This document shows positions 54,057-61,919 of a stretch of DNA of 64,000 nucleotides, piece by piece. The notes beneath the pieces are model-generated. The model did not search any database and was not told where the DNA came from. It saw only the letters and a program-made list of their open reading frames with translations. The position numbers were made by a program, and so were the translations under genes. The stretch is from JALOLG01 sp963776935. GTDB taxonomy: Bacteria; Actinomycetota; Acidimicrobiia; Acidimicrobiales; Ilumatobacteraceae. Position 1 is the first letter of the stretch, and each line of letters begins with the position of its first letter. Location of the stretch: NCBI GenBank assembly GCA_963776935.1, contig CAVZOP010000008.1, forward strand, positions 213,099 to 277,098, read 5' to 3'.

Positions 54057-54538
54057 GGCACGGTCTGCAGCGAAGCATCCTCGCCGGCGGCGTCGCGAAA
54101 GGCGGTCAACGCGTCGATGATCGTGGCTCGCTGCGCCGGCGGGACCTTGGACATGATCGAAGCGATCTCGACCCGTCGGCGCTCAGTGACCGTGCGGACC
54201 AGATCGCGGCCACGGTTCGACAGCGAGATCGCAACCTCCCGCCGGTTCGTCGGGTCGACGTCACGTCGCACAAGCCGCTTGCGAACCAGACGATCGCACA
54301 GGCGCGTCGCCGTCGACGGCGAGATCCGCAACTCCTGCGCGAGCTCGCCGACGCGCCGCTGCCCTCCGTTGGTGTCCAACACGACCAATGCTCGGAACTG
54401 CGGCAACGTGACGGCCTCGTCCACCGACGCAATCGACCGAGACGCAACGGCCACCAGCGCCCGCGAAGCCAACAACACGGCGTCAGTCACCGCATCCAGC
54501 TCCTCGTTCACCTCGCGTTTCGTCGACCGTCGAGCCAC
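54050..54538 (-). CDS. MarR-family transcriptional regulator
   Basis: 162 aa winged helix: LPQFRALVVLDTNGGQRRVGELAQEL, recognition helix SPSTATRLCDRLVRKRLV, wing RRDVDPTNRREVAISLS. It precedes the ClC gene with a seven-base overlap, so it may regulate that operon. The 8-base palindrome ACAATTGT (54550-54557) about 12 bases upstream of its start is a candidate operator. Confidence 0.85.
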   Translation of the reverse strand: MARRSTKREVNEELDAVTDAVLLASRALVAVASRSIASVDEAVTLPQFRALVVLDTNGGQRRVGELAQELRISPSTATRLCDRLVRKRLVRRDVDPTNRREVAISLSNRGRDLVRTVTERRRVEIASIMSKVPPAQRATIIDALTAFRDAAGEDASLQTVPW

Positions 54539-54619
54539 CTGTGCACACTACAATTGTTGTCTCGACGGACTCACCCAGTACGTCGCTTCCGGTCTGCCTC
54601 CGCCGTCTGTGCATGCAAG

Positions 54620-56014
54620 TCATGGCGTCGACAACGCATCCAAGAAACTGCGCGCCCAGTAATCGGCATCGTGGCGTTGCACGGCCCGCGCCATCGCCCG
54701 CATCCGACGCCGCGTCGTCGTGCCTTCGCCGGCGACGGCGCGCTCGATCGCAGCCTTCAAGCGACCGATGTCGAATGGATTGATCAACACGGCACCGGTG
54801 AGCTCCTTCGCCGCGCCGGCGAACTCCGACAGGATCAACGTGCCGGTTCCGTCGAGGCGCGACGCGACGTACTCCTTGGCAACGAGGTTCATCCCGTCCC
54901 GCAGCGGCGTGACCAGCATGACGTCGGCCGCCAAGTACAGCGCGACGAGCTCGCGCAGCGGCTGCGACTGGTGGAGATACTTGACCGCCGTGCCAGCCAA
55001 GCGGCCGAAATCACCGTTGATCCCTCCGACGAGTCTTTCGACCTCGAGCCGGATGTCGGCGTAACCGGGCACCTCACCCCGGCTCGGCTCGGCGATCTGG
55101 ACGAGCACGACGCTTGACGGATCGATTCGCCCCTCCTCGAGCAGCTCTCGATAGGCGGCCAACCGGATGGTGATCCCCTTCGTGTAGTCCATCCGGTCCA
55201 CGCCGAGCAGCACGATGCGCGGTTCACCAAGCTCGGCCCGGATCTGCCGAGCGCGCTCGATCGTGGTGGCCTCACCCGCGATCTCTCGGATCTTCCCAGC
55301 GGCGATGCCGACAGGAAATGTCGCCACCAGCGTCGAGCGATCGCCATCCGACACGTGTTTGCCGGCTTGTCGCCGACCAAGCAACCGCTTCGAGATCTGA
55401 CGGAAGTTCTGCGCTCCGACGTCGGTCTGGAACCCAACCACATCGGCACCAAGGAGACCCCGCGTGATCTCTTCACGCCAGGGGATCCGCAAGAACAACT
55501 CCTGCGCGGGAAACGGGATGTGCAGAAAGAACCCGATCCGCAGGTCAGTCCGCAGATCCCTCAGCATCTGCGGCACCAACTGCAGGTGGTAGTCGTGCAC
55601 CCACACTGTCGCGCCGGTCGGAGCGACGGTGGCCGCACGCGTGGCGAATCGCTGGTTCACGTCGACATAGGCATCCCACGACGATTGCTCGAACCGCGAC
55701 TCGAAGATCGCGTCGTGGTACAGCGGCCACAGCGTCGCGTTCGAAAAGCCGGCATAGAAGCCATCTGCCTCGTCATCAGTCAGATCGACCGGATACAGGT
55801 CGATGTCGTTGCGGCGAAATGGCTCCATCTCACCGACCGAGCCGGTCCACCCGATCCAGCTCGTCCGACTCACCGCAACGGCCGGTTCGAGGGCAGACAC
55901 CAAGCCACCCGGGCTGCGCATCCACGCGCCACCTCCGACCTCGTCGGCGGACCAGTAAACGGGCAACCGATTGGCCATGACCACGAGATCCCTCACATGC
56001 TCCTTAGCCACCAT
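54620..56014 (-). CDS. otsA: alpha,alpha-trehalose-phosphate synthase (UDP-forming type)
   Basis: 464 aa GT20 glycosyltransferase that joins a nucleotide-activated glucose to glucose-6-phosphate for trehalose-6-phosphate. Motifs: VVMANRLPVYW, SPGGLVSALEP, WIGWTGSVG, VWVHDYHLQLVPQMLRDL, GFFLHIPFPAQELF, LLGVDRMDYTKGI and PLRDGMNLVAKEYVASR. No otsB phosphatase is adjacent. The start is uncertain: ATG 56014, GTG 55996 and ATG 55977 are in frame; AAGGAG stands only three bases before GTG 55996. Desiccation/osmotic protection is the usual role. Confidence 0.92.
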   Translation of the reverse strand: MVAKEHVRDLVVMANRLPVYWSADEVGGGAWMRSPGGLVSALEPAVAVSRTSWIGWTGSVGEMEPFRRNDIDLYPVDLTDDEADGFYAGFSNATLWPLYHDAIFESRFEQSSWDAYVDVNQRFATRAATVAPTGATVWVHDYHLQLVPQMLRDLRTDLRIGFFLHIPFPAQELFLRIPWREEITRGLLGADVVGFQTDVGAQNFRQISKRLLGRRQAGKHVSDGDRSTLVATFPVGIAAGKIREIAGEATTIERARQIRAELGEPRIVLLGVDRMDYTKGITIRLAAYRELLEEGRIDPSSVVLVQIAEPSRGEVPGYADIRLEVERLVGGINGDFGRLAGTAVKYLHQSQPLRELVALYLAADVMLVTPLRDGMNLVAKEYVASRLDGTGTLILSEFAGAAKELTGAVLINPFDIGRLKAAIERAVAGEGTTTRRRMRAMARAVQRHDADYWARSFLDALSTP

Positions 56015-56375
56015 CGATCATCTGCACCCGTCGCTCGTCGGGCGTCAACGCTCGACTCATATGTGTACTGTACAACTTTTGGTCTCGACAGATTGGAAGA
56101 GGCCAGGCACAGGCGCGGTCGACTGCCCGAAGTCCGTGACTGGAGGATGCCCGCACGGGATCGCATCGACGGTCGAGGTCTGGCTGTCGTCGCCGCGATC
56201 GCCACCAGTGTGCACGTCGAAGAAATAGGTGGACGATTGGCGATCAGCGCAACCGTGCGTCGTAGAACAGACGCGAACATGCCGCCCGTAGGTCAGCATG
56301 CGCCTCCGGCAGCACGACGCGAGAATTGATCGCCCGTAGCGACCGCCGACCCGGACTGCTGCGAGTCGATCGTCC
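56015..56375. other. 361-base intergenic region
   Basis: Between otsA (start) and the end of the next minus-strand operon. The GTACTGTAC palindrome (about 56067-56075) within TATGTGTACTGTACAAC is a possible otsA promoter or operator element. Short open frames on both strands look non-coding. Confidence 0.4.
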
Positions 56376-56843
56376 CTACAGTCGATGAAACGGTGCGCAC
56401 CGGCTCAGCAACGGGCTCCCATGCGACCGGGACCGGGTTCGACTTGCATCCGGAGCCTGCACGTTCGATCTCGTCGAAACGAGCCGTTCGAGGATCGACG
56501 CCAGCTCCTCCAGCTCGTCGATGCGAAGCGCGGCGCCGGCAGCGGTGCAGCCCACAGACACGCCGAAATCGCGGACGCGCAGCGACGACATGAACGCAGC
56601 GGCCTGTTCGCTCCCGCTGGCGACGAATCGAAGCCCTCGCGACACTGGCTGTCGCAACACGTGTCGTGTTGCGGGGCTGATGCAGTCCCACACGGCGGTG
56701 CGCGGCAGCAGTCGAGCCCGCTGCAGCGATTGGTCGATCCGGGTCGAGGCGCCGTCTTGCGGATCGTCCCAAATGGAGTCGATCACGATCGTGAGATGTT
56801 CCGCCGCTGCGAGGTTGACGAGGCGGTCGTCCAGCTTCGACAC
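56376..56843 (-). CDS. hypothetical protein
   Basis: 155 aa from GTG 56843, which lies four bases after the STAS gene stop. No motif recognised; secondary-structure-like pattern is strand/helix (LTIVIDSIWDD, FVASGSEQAAAFMSSLRV, LRIDELEELASILERLV), ending in a Ser/Arg-rich tail. Could be STAS-like or a partner of the STAS protein. Longer frames upstream overlap the STAS gene and are not favoured. Confidence 0.45.
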   Translation of the reverse strand: MSKLDDRLVNLAAAEHLTIVIDSIWDDPQDGASTRIDQSLQRARLLPRTAVWDCISPATRHVLRQPVSRGLRFVASGSEQAAAFMSSLRVRDFGVSVGCTAAGAALRIDELEELASILERLVSTRSNVQAPDASRTRSRSHGSPLLSRCAPFHRL

Positions 56844-56847
56844 CTCG

Positions 56848-57195
56848 TCAAGCCGTTCCAGTAGGTGTGCCCGCGACCATCGTGATGGCCGCCGCGACTG
56901 TGGGAACGAAACGGGCGGATCGGTGGACTCCCTGCAACGCGAGATCAACGATCAGCTCAGGATCGTCGACCACGACTGCGACCGGCATCGCGCAGCGCCG
57001 AAGACTGGCCTCGTCGTAAAGCGCTCCCGCAGCGGCACGGTCGAGGCCTGAGACCCGACGGAGATCGATGACCAGCGGCTGCGCCGCGGGAACCATCGAG
57101 CACAGGTCGATCAATCCGTCGACCGAGGAGGCCGAGAGCTCGCCGTCCGCGGCGACCACCGAGAATCCGGAATGCCGATGCATTGACAGTTGCAT
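56848..57195 (-). CDS. STAS-domain protein (anti-sigma antagonist type)
   Basis: 115 aa from ATG 57195: FSVVAADGELSASSVDGLIDL, PLVIDLRRVSGLDRAAAGALYDEAS (strand and the STAS signature around the phospho site), then VVDDPELIVDLALQGV. No Ser/Thr sits exactly at the classical SpoIIAA phospho position, where the loop reads VSGLDRAAAG. An earlier ATG (57303) directly after the lipoprotein stop would add 36 residues with no counterpart. Member of the kinase/regulator operon. Confidence 0.65.
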   Translation of the reverse strand: MQLSMHRHSGFSVVAADGELSASSVDGLIDLCSMVPAAQPLVIDLRRVSGLDRAAAGALYDEASLRRCAMPVAVVVDDPELIVDLALQGVHRSARFVPTVAAAITMVAGTPTGTA

Positions 57196-57303
57196 ATACC
57201 AAGCGTCGCCGTCCGTTGTTACGAATTGATGACGGCACGATGGGAATCCCGCGCCGAGTATCTCGGCCGTTGCCAAGGCGGTCACGACGCGCGCAGGACA
57301 CAT

Positions 57304-57876
57304 TCACAGCGGGGCGAAGTCGCTGTAGTCGTCTGGGCTGACCGGCCCGTCCGTGGACGAGCCGTCGCCGCGCGGCACGCTCGCCGGTTGACCGGCGACG
57401 AGGAACTTGACGTTGCTGATTGCGGCGAGCTGTGTCATCGCGAACGTGATCTGGGCGAGCGCCAGCCGCTGCTCGGTGGGGACGAGAGAGCTGAATTCGT
57501 CATCGAGATCGATGGTGATGAGTTCGCCGTCGATGTCGACGATCTCGGCGAGATCGGGCACAAGGGCGGTGCGAAGACCGGCGTCGGTCTCTTCCTGGCT
57601 AGGACCTTGGGCGAGCAAGGCAAGGACGTTCGGCGGGTCAGCCGGCGACGTCGTACGGTCGACGACCGTCAACCGGTCATCGCGCACGAGGAACACGTTC
57701 ACGTGTTGGCCGGCATCGCTCGTGACGACACCGCGCGTACCGGTGGGGGTGGATTCGGCGAGTTGGAACGGCACGTCTCGAGCCGGCACACGTTGCGCGG
57801 AGTCCTGGCTGGACACGCTGCATCCAACGAGGACCACGATCGACGTCGCCGCGACCAACAGCGCCCGGCTCACCAT
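57304..57876 (-). CDS. GerMN-domain lipoprotein (LpqB-like N-terminal part)
   Basis: 190 aa. The N-terminus (ALLVAATSIVVLVGCSVSS) is a lipoprotein signal with Cys in the lipobox LVGC. The following GerMN-like region (VNVFLVRDDRLTVVDR, PPNVLALLAQGPSQEETDAGLRTALVP, ITIDLDDEFSSLVPTEQRLALAQITFAMTQL) is shared by actinobacterial LpqB and sporulation GerM proteins. The LpqB beta-propeller is absent, so this is a short form. It overlaps the kinase stop by seven bases, in the mtrA-mtrB-lpqB order. Confidence 0.75.
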   Translation of the reverse strand: MVSRALLVAATSIVVLVGCSVSSQDSAQRVPARDVPFQLAESTPTGTRGVVTSDAGQHVNVFLVRDDRLTVVDRTTSPADPPNVLALLAQGPSQEETDAGLRTALVPDLAEIVDIDGELITIDLDDEFSSLVPTEQRLALAQITFAMTQLAAISNVKFLVAGQPASVPRGDGSSTDGPVSPDDYSDFAPL

Positions 57877-59249
57877 CCCGTCTCCAACGGTAGTTCGATG
57901 ACAAAGCGTGCTCCGCCGCCAGGGCCATCCTCGATGCGAATGCTTCCACCGAGCACCCGCACGTGTTCGGCGACGAGCGACAGCCCAAGGCCACTGCCTT
58001 TGCTGGCCTGGTGGCGGGCATCGCGTCCGCGCCAGAAGCGTTCGAATATGTGTTCGCGCTCGTCGGGGGTGATGCCATTGCCGCTGTCGTGGACGCCGAT
58101 CGTGACGGCGTGCTCCGAGGCGTCGACGGTGATGGCTGTTGCACCTCCGGCGTACCGGTCGGCGTTCTCGAGCAGGTTGCCGAAGATTCGTTCCATTCTC
58201 CTGCGGTCGATGCCGGTACGGATCGGTGTCTCCGAGTTCGTGATCACCGGAGGGCCACCGTGCTCATGTGACAACGCGGTGAGGAACTCGACGACATCTG
58301 TATCTTCCAGATCGGGTTGCTCGACGCCGGAGTCGAAGCGGGATATCTCGAGCAGATCGAGCACCAGCCGCTCGAAATAGGTGACTTGGCGTGCCAGCAT
58401 GACGAGTGCCTCTCGCGATCTTGGTGAGAGATCCGGTGAACGTTGTTCGACAAGTTCGATGGCGGCTTTCAGTGAGGTCAGGGGCGTTCGCAACTCGTGG
58501 CTGACATCGGACGCGAACCGTTGCTCTCGCTCGATGCGCGTCTGTAGGGCATCGACCATCTCGTTGAACGATGCGACGAGCGGATCGAGGTCGCGGTCAC
58601 CCCGTGCATCCAGCCTGGCCCGCAGATCTCCCTCAGTGATGCCCGCGGCGACCGCCGACATCTTCTTCACCGGGCGCAGAACGCGTTGGCTGACATAGAC
58701 ACCGACGAGCGTCCCGGCCAGCGTCGTACCGATCGAGCCGATCAGGAGCGAGATCACGAGGGTGCGAATGGTTCTCTGGAGGACGTCCAACGGGATGATC
58801 TCGAGATATTCGGCGTCGACAGCGGCCAGCGGAACGCCGATCACGACACGTGGGTTGCCGGCACGAGTGATTCGCTGGTGGGCTGCGGTGCCGTCGTCGA
58901 GCGCGTCGAGCAGGTCCGCCGGCAGATCACCGGGATCGGCTGCAACGCCGGAGGCGTACCATTGCTCCTCGAAACGCAACAGCGCGAGCGTGCCGACCTC
59001 TCCCACGGTGTCGTCGAGGATCGCTTGTGGTTCTTGATCGCCGGCTTGCAGCAGGTCACGCACCAGGCGCGCGTTCAGAAAGGTCTGGCGGATCGCGGCC
59101 CGCTCGCGCTGGTCGACGAGGTATTGCTTCGCCAACAGGAACGTCGTCGTCGAGACCGCCAACGTGGCCGACATCGTCACCAACGCGAACGTCAACGTCA
59201 GCCGTGACCTGAGCGACAGCGAAGTGGACGAACGTCGTGCGGCTCTCAT
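57870..59249 (-). CDS. sensor histidine kinase (MtrB-like)
   Basis: 459 aa. Two membrane segments (about 18-38, about 175-200), extracytoplasmic sensor, HAMP (SQRVLRPVKKMSAVAAGITEGDL), H-box DVSHELRTPLTSLK, N-box GNLLENADRY, G-boxes DSGNGITP and GSGLGLSLVAEHV. Similar to MtrB of the MtrAB wall/osmotic system by the neighbour set, though shorter. ATG 59249 overlaps the regulator stop (ATGA). Confidence 0.85.
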   Translation of the reverse strand: MRAARRSSTSLSLRSRLTLTFALVTMSATLAVSTTTFLLAKQYLVDQRERAAIRQTFLNARLVRDLLQAGDQEPQAILDDTVGEVGTLALLRFEEQWYASGVAADPGDLPADLLDALDDGTAAHQRITRAGNPRVVIGVPLAAVDAEYLEIIPLDVLQRTIRTLVISLLIGSIGTTLAGTLVGVYVSQRVLRPVKKMSAVAAGITEGDLRARLDARGDRDLDPLVASFNEMVDALQTRIEREQRFASDVSHELRTPLTSLKAAIELVEQRSPDLSPRSREALVMLARQVTYFERLVLDLLEISRFDSGVEQPDLEDTDVVEFLTALSHEHGGPPVITNSETPIRTGIDRRRMERIFGNLLENADRYAGGATAITVDASEHAVTIGVHDSGNGITPDEREHIFERFWRGRDARHQASKGSGLGLSLVAEHVRVLGGSIRIEDGPGGGARFVIELPLETGW

Positions 59250-59926
59250 TGACAGAGGAACTTGTAGCCGAGTCCTCTCACGGTGACGATCCGCGTCGGA
59301 TTGGCAGGGTCGGCTTCGACCTTGGTCCTGAGTCGGCGGATGTGGGAGTCGACAAGGCGGCCGTCGCCGGCGTAGTCGTAGCCCCATACCCGTTGGAGCA
59401 ACAGCTCCCGTGAGAACACCCGACCGGGATGTTCGGCCAGATCACACAGCAGGCGAAACTCGGTCTTCGTGAGCTGCAGGTTCACGCCGGCGCGGGCAGC
59501 GAATCCCTCTCTGGGCGAGATCTCCAAATCACCACATCGCAGTCGACCGGCGTCGTCCGTGGCCGCGTGCACGCGCCTCAGCAGCGCACGAATGCGTGCC
59601 GCCAGAACCTTCGGGACGAACGGTTTCGTCACGTAGTCGTCCGCCCCAGCCGACAGCCCAGCGACCACGTCGTGGGCGTCGATTTGGGCGGTCACCATCA
59701 CGACCGGAATCCCGCTGCGGGCACGGAGTTGGCGGCACACTTCGAACCCGCCGATGTCGGGCAACTTGATGTCGAGCAGCACGAGATCGATCGAGTCGTC
59801 CGCCTGCGCTACCCCGCTCGTGCCATCCGCTGCCTCGACGACATCGAAGTCCTCGTCCTCGAGAATCATCCGCAGCAGCGCACGCAGGTCCGCATCGTCT
59901 TCGATCACCAGTATCCGCGTCGCCAC
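59246..59926 (-). CDS. OmpR-family response regulator (MtrA-like)
   Basis: 226 aa from GTG 59926 (VATRILVIEDDADLRALL). Receiver: IDLVLLDIKLPDIGGFEV (phospho-Asp), VVMVTAQ, DYVTKPFVPKVL (Lys). Winged helix: LQLTKTEFRLLCDLAEHPGRV, LLLQRVWGYDY, VDSHIRRLRTKVE, TVRGLGYKF. First gene of regulator, kinase, lipoprotein, STAS operon. The frame is open further upstream, but that stretch looks non-coding and lies in the leader region. Confidence 0.88.
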   Translation of the reverse strand: MATRILVIEDDADLRALLRMILEDEDFDVVEAADGTSGVAQADDSIDLVLLDIKLPDIGGFEVCRQLRARSGIPVVMVTAQIDAHDVVAGLSAGADDYVTKPFVPKVLAARIRALLRRVHAATDDAGRLRCGDLEISPREGFAARAGVNLQLTKTEFRLLCDLAEHPGRVFSRELLLQRVWGYDYAGDGRLVDSHIRRLRTKVEADPANPTRIVTVRGLGYKFLCQ

Positions 59927-59996
59927 GTCGACGATGATGGACGACAGCGGGAAGCAGAACAACATGCTGCACGTCAAGCAACCCAGCAAGCGCGTA

Positions 59997-60190
59997 TCTC
60001 CACACAACCACAACACAATCGAGCCGCGCCCGTCACCGGGGGGGTGAACACTACGACGAGAGTTCGGGGCGGCGGATCCGGCCGGTTCTTCACCAGCTCG
60101 CCGCCTCGAACTCGCCAATCGCGAGGAGATCGCCATCGAGATCACCATGTTCTGCGAACTCGGCCGGTACGAGCTGTCTTCCGGCGACCA
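59997..60190 (+). repeat. duplicated leader, copy 1
   Basis: Shares with 61231-61430 the run ACACAACCACAACACAA, a GAGTTCG/GGCGGCGGAT block, and a core around CCTCGAACTCGCCAA, AGGAGA, GCCATCGAGATC and ATGTTCTGCGA. A hairpin CTCGC (60111-60115)/GCGAG (60121-60125), or CCTCG (60104-60108)/CGAGG (60122-60126), covers the AGGAG of the ribosome-binding site. Confidence 0.6.
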
Positions 60191-60317
60191 ATCTGCGGGT
60201 ACAACCCCTCTCGCGCCGATCGACGACGCTCACGTAGAACATCCGCGGATAGCGGCCACCCGGCCGACGTTGTGGTCGACACTGGAACACAGCCGTCCTG
60301 CGTCCCGCGGACTGTAG
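60147..60317 (+). CDS. short ORF following leader copy 1
   Basis: 56 codons from ATG 60147 to TAG 60315-60317; read from ATC 60135, five bases after AGGAGA, it would be four codons longer. The opening MFCELGRYELS matches the STAS-like gene at 61384 (MFCDLGRYELS), after which the two diverge. It ends seven bases before the methyltransferase gene, so it may be a leader peptide or a truncated paralogue. Confidence 0.4.
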   Translation: MFCELGRYELSSGDQSAGTTPLAPIDDAHVEHPRIAATRPTLWSTLEHSRPASRGL

Positions 60318-60324
60318 GTGCGAC

Positions 60325-61120
60325 ATGGGTGCTCGCAGTGAAGACAGCGTGCGTTGTCTCGGCGGGCGAAATGCGTTCACCGAGCGACACTTCGATCGCG
60401 TGGCGATGCAGTACACATCGCTCCGCCAGACCGATGACGAGGCCGTGTTCCAGATTCGAGATCGTCTCCCTAGCGGCCCGGTGACCGGATTGGACGTCGG
60501 TGCTGGCACGGGCCGTTACACGGAACGACTCGTTGAGCTCCTCGGCGATCGAGCAACGATCCACGCTGTCGACCTCAGCCCGGCCATGCTCCTCGTGCTG
60601 TTGCGCGACGGGATGCCGGATCGACTCCCCGTCGCGTGTTGTCAAGCTGAGCGGCTCCCGATCGCGGACGGCTCCGTCGACTTCGTCACGACGTTCAACG
60701 CAGTGCACCATTTCGACCTTGACGGGTTCGTTCAAGAAGCCGAACGAGTGCTCGCTCCCGGCGGTCACCTGTTCATCTACACCCGCACACCGGACCAGAA
60801 CGCCGAGTCGATCTGGGGGCGAGCGTTTCCGGACTTCACGGCTCGTGAGAACCGCCTGTACAACGAAACGACGCTGCGTAGCGTCGCTGCAACACCTGGG
60901 GACGGTGGACGCGAGATCGTTCAGCTTCCCTCGCCGTGCGACACCCACCAAGCTGGCCGCGCGAGTCAGAGGTCGCGCCTACTCGACATTCGCCCTGTAC
61001 GACGCCGACGAACTCGAAGACGCGCTCGGCAGCTTTCTCCAAGGCATCGGCGCCCACGACGAGGTGTGCTGGCAGGACCACAACACGCTCGTCCACGTGC
61101 AACGAGATCGCTGCCCCTGA
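60325..61120 (+). pseudogene. class I SAM-dependent methyltransferase, frameshifted
   Basis: Reconstructed at about 264 aa. FTERHFDRVAMQYTSLRQ opens, motif I is GLDVGAGTGRYTERLVELLG, motif II has VDLSPAMLL, then DGSVDFVTTFNAVHHFD and VLAPGGHLFIYTRT. At about 60890 one extra base breaks the frame: NETTLRSV continues as LQHLGTVDAR and a stop at 61120. The uncorrected frame runs to 61683 through the next gene. Ubiquinone/sterol-type (UbiE-like) methylation is a plausible role; substrate unknown. Confidence 0.7.
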
Positions 61121-61230
61121 CCGGTGTCGCGCGGTTCTGGCCGGGCTTGGCGACTCAGTACTGCCGCCGATTGCGGTGGCCATGGCGCGAGCGACCGGCC
61201 GGCAAGCGAGGCGAACCTGGCATGACGAGC

Positions 61231-61430
61231 GCGCACACAACCACAACACAAACGAGTTGGGGCCGTTACGGAGGGCGTGGAGCATTGAGTCGTCAGAGTT
61301 CGCGGCGGCGGATGTGTGAGGTCTCCCCCTCCTGCCCGCTGCCTCGAACTCGCCAACCTGAGGAGAGCGCCATCGAGATCTTCATGTTCTGCGATCTGGG
61401 TCGGTACGAGCTGTCCGCCAAAGGATCGAT
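61231..61430 (+). repeat. duplicated leader, copy 2
   Basis: Diverged copy of 59997-60190. The core hairpin here is CCTCG (61342-61346)/TGAGG (61359-61363), with one GU pair in place of CG, again covering the AGGAGA (61361-61366). The hairpin position is conserved although both arms changed. Confidence 0.6.
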
Positions 61431-61683
61431 GTGCGGGAAGGATGCCGATCCGCTCGGGGACGCGATCCTTCTCGTGCCAGAAGCCAGCGCGGCGACGATC
61501 GATCTCCGTGGCGCCGATGAGATCGACGACATCGCCGCGGCCGGCCTCGCCTTCGCGGTTCTGCGACGACAACAAAACGGTGTCGAGTTTGCGATATTGG
61601 TTGGTTCCGAGGCAGCTTCGAGAACGCTCGCCGAAGCGGGTCTCGCGCCGATCACCCACCGAAGCGTCGCGCACTCCCGGTGA
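61384..61683 (+). CDS. STAS-like domain protein
   Basis: 99 aa from ATG 61384 (or 103 from ATC 61372, which sits five bases after AGGAGA). After MFCDLGRYELS the LLVPEASAATIDLRGADEIDDIAAAGLAFAVLRRQQNG segment resembles a STAS strand-helix, with VEFAILVGSEAASRTLAEAGL following. A fitting ribosome-binding site is missing before the ATG (AGGAGA is 17 bases away), so the ATC start is the simplest reading. Function unknown; may link to the phosphatase/sigma network. Confidence 0.5.
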   Translation: MFCDLGRYELSAKGSMCGKDADPLGDAILLVPEASAATIDLRGADEIDDIAAAGLAFAVLRRQQNGVEFAILVGSEAASRTLAEAGLAPITHRSVAHSR

Positions 61684-61919
61684 CGTGAGACGGTTCTCAG
61701 GATGACAAGGCGCGGGCGTCGTCGATGCCCGCGCTCCGAGAGCACGTCGTTCGTGCGTCGACGCCCGCCGTTCCATCCTCGTGCTGCATTGACGGGCATG
61801 GGCGATCGCCGCGTCATCGCCGACCGCCCGAGCCGTCGTACCACCGACAACATCTGTCGACGACGCTTGAAAACTGGTCAGTAGCGACGCTCGAAAAGTG
61901 AACACTCGACGATTGGAGA

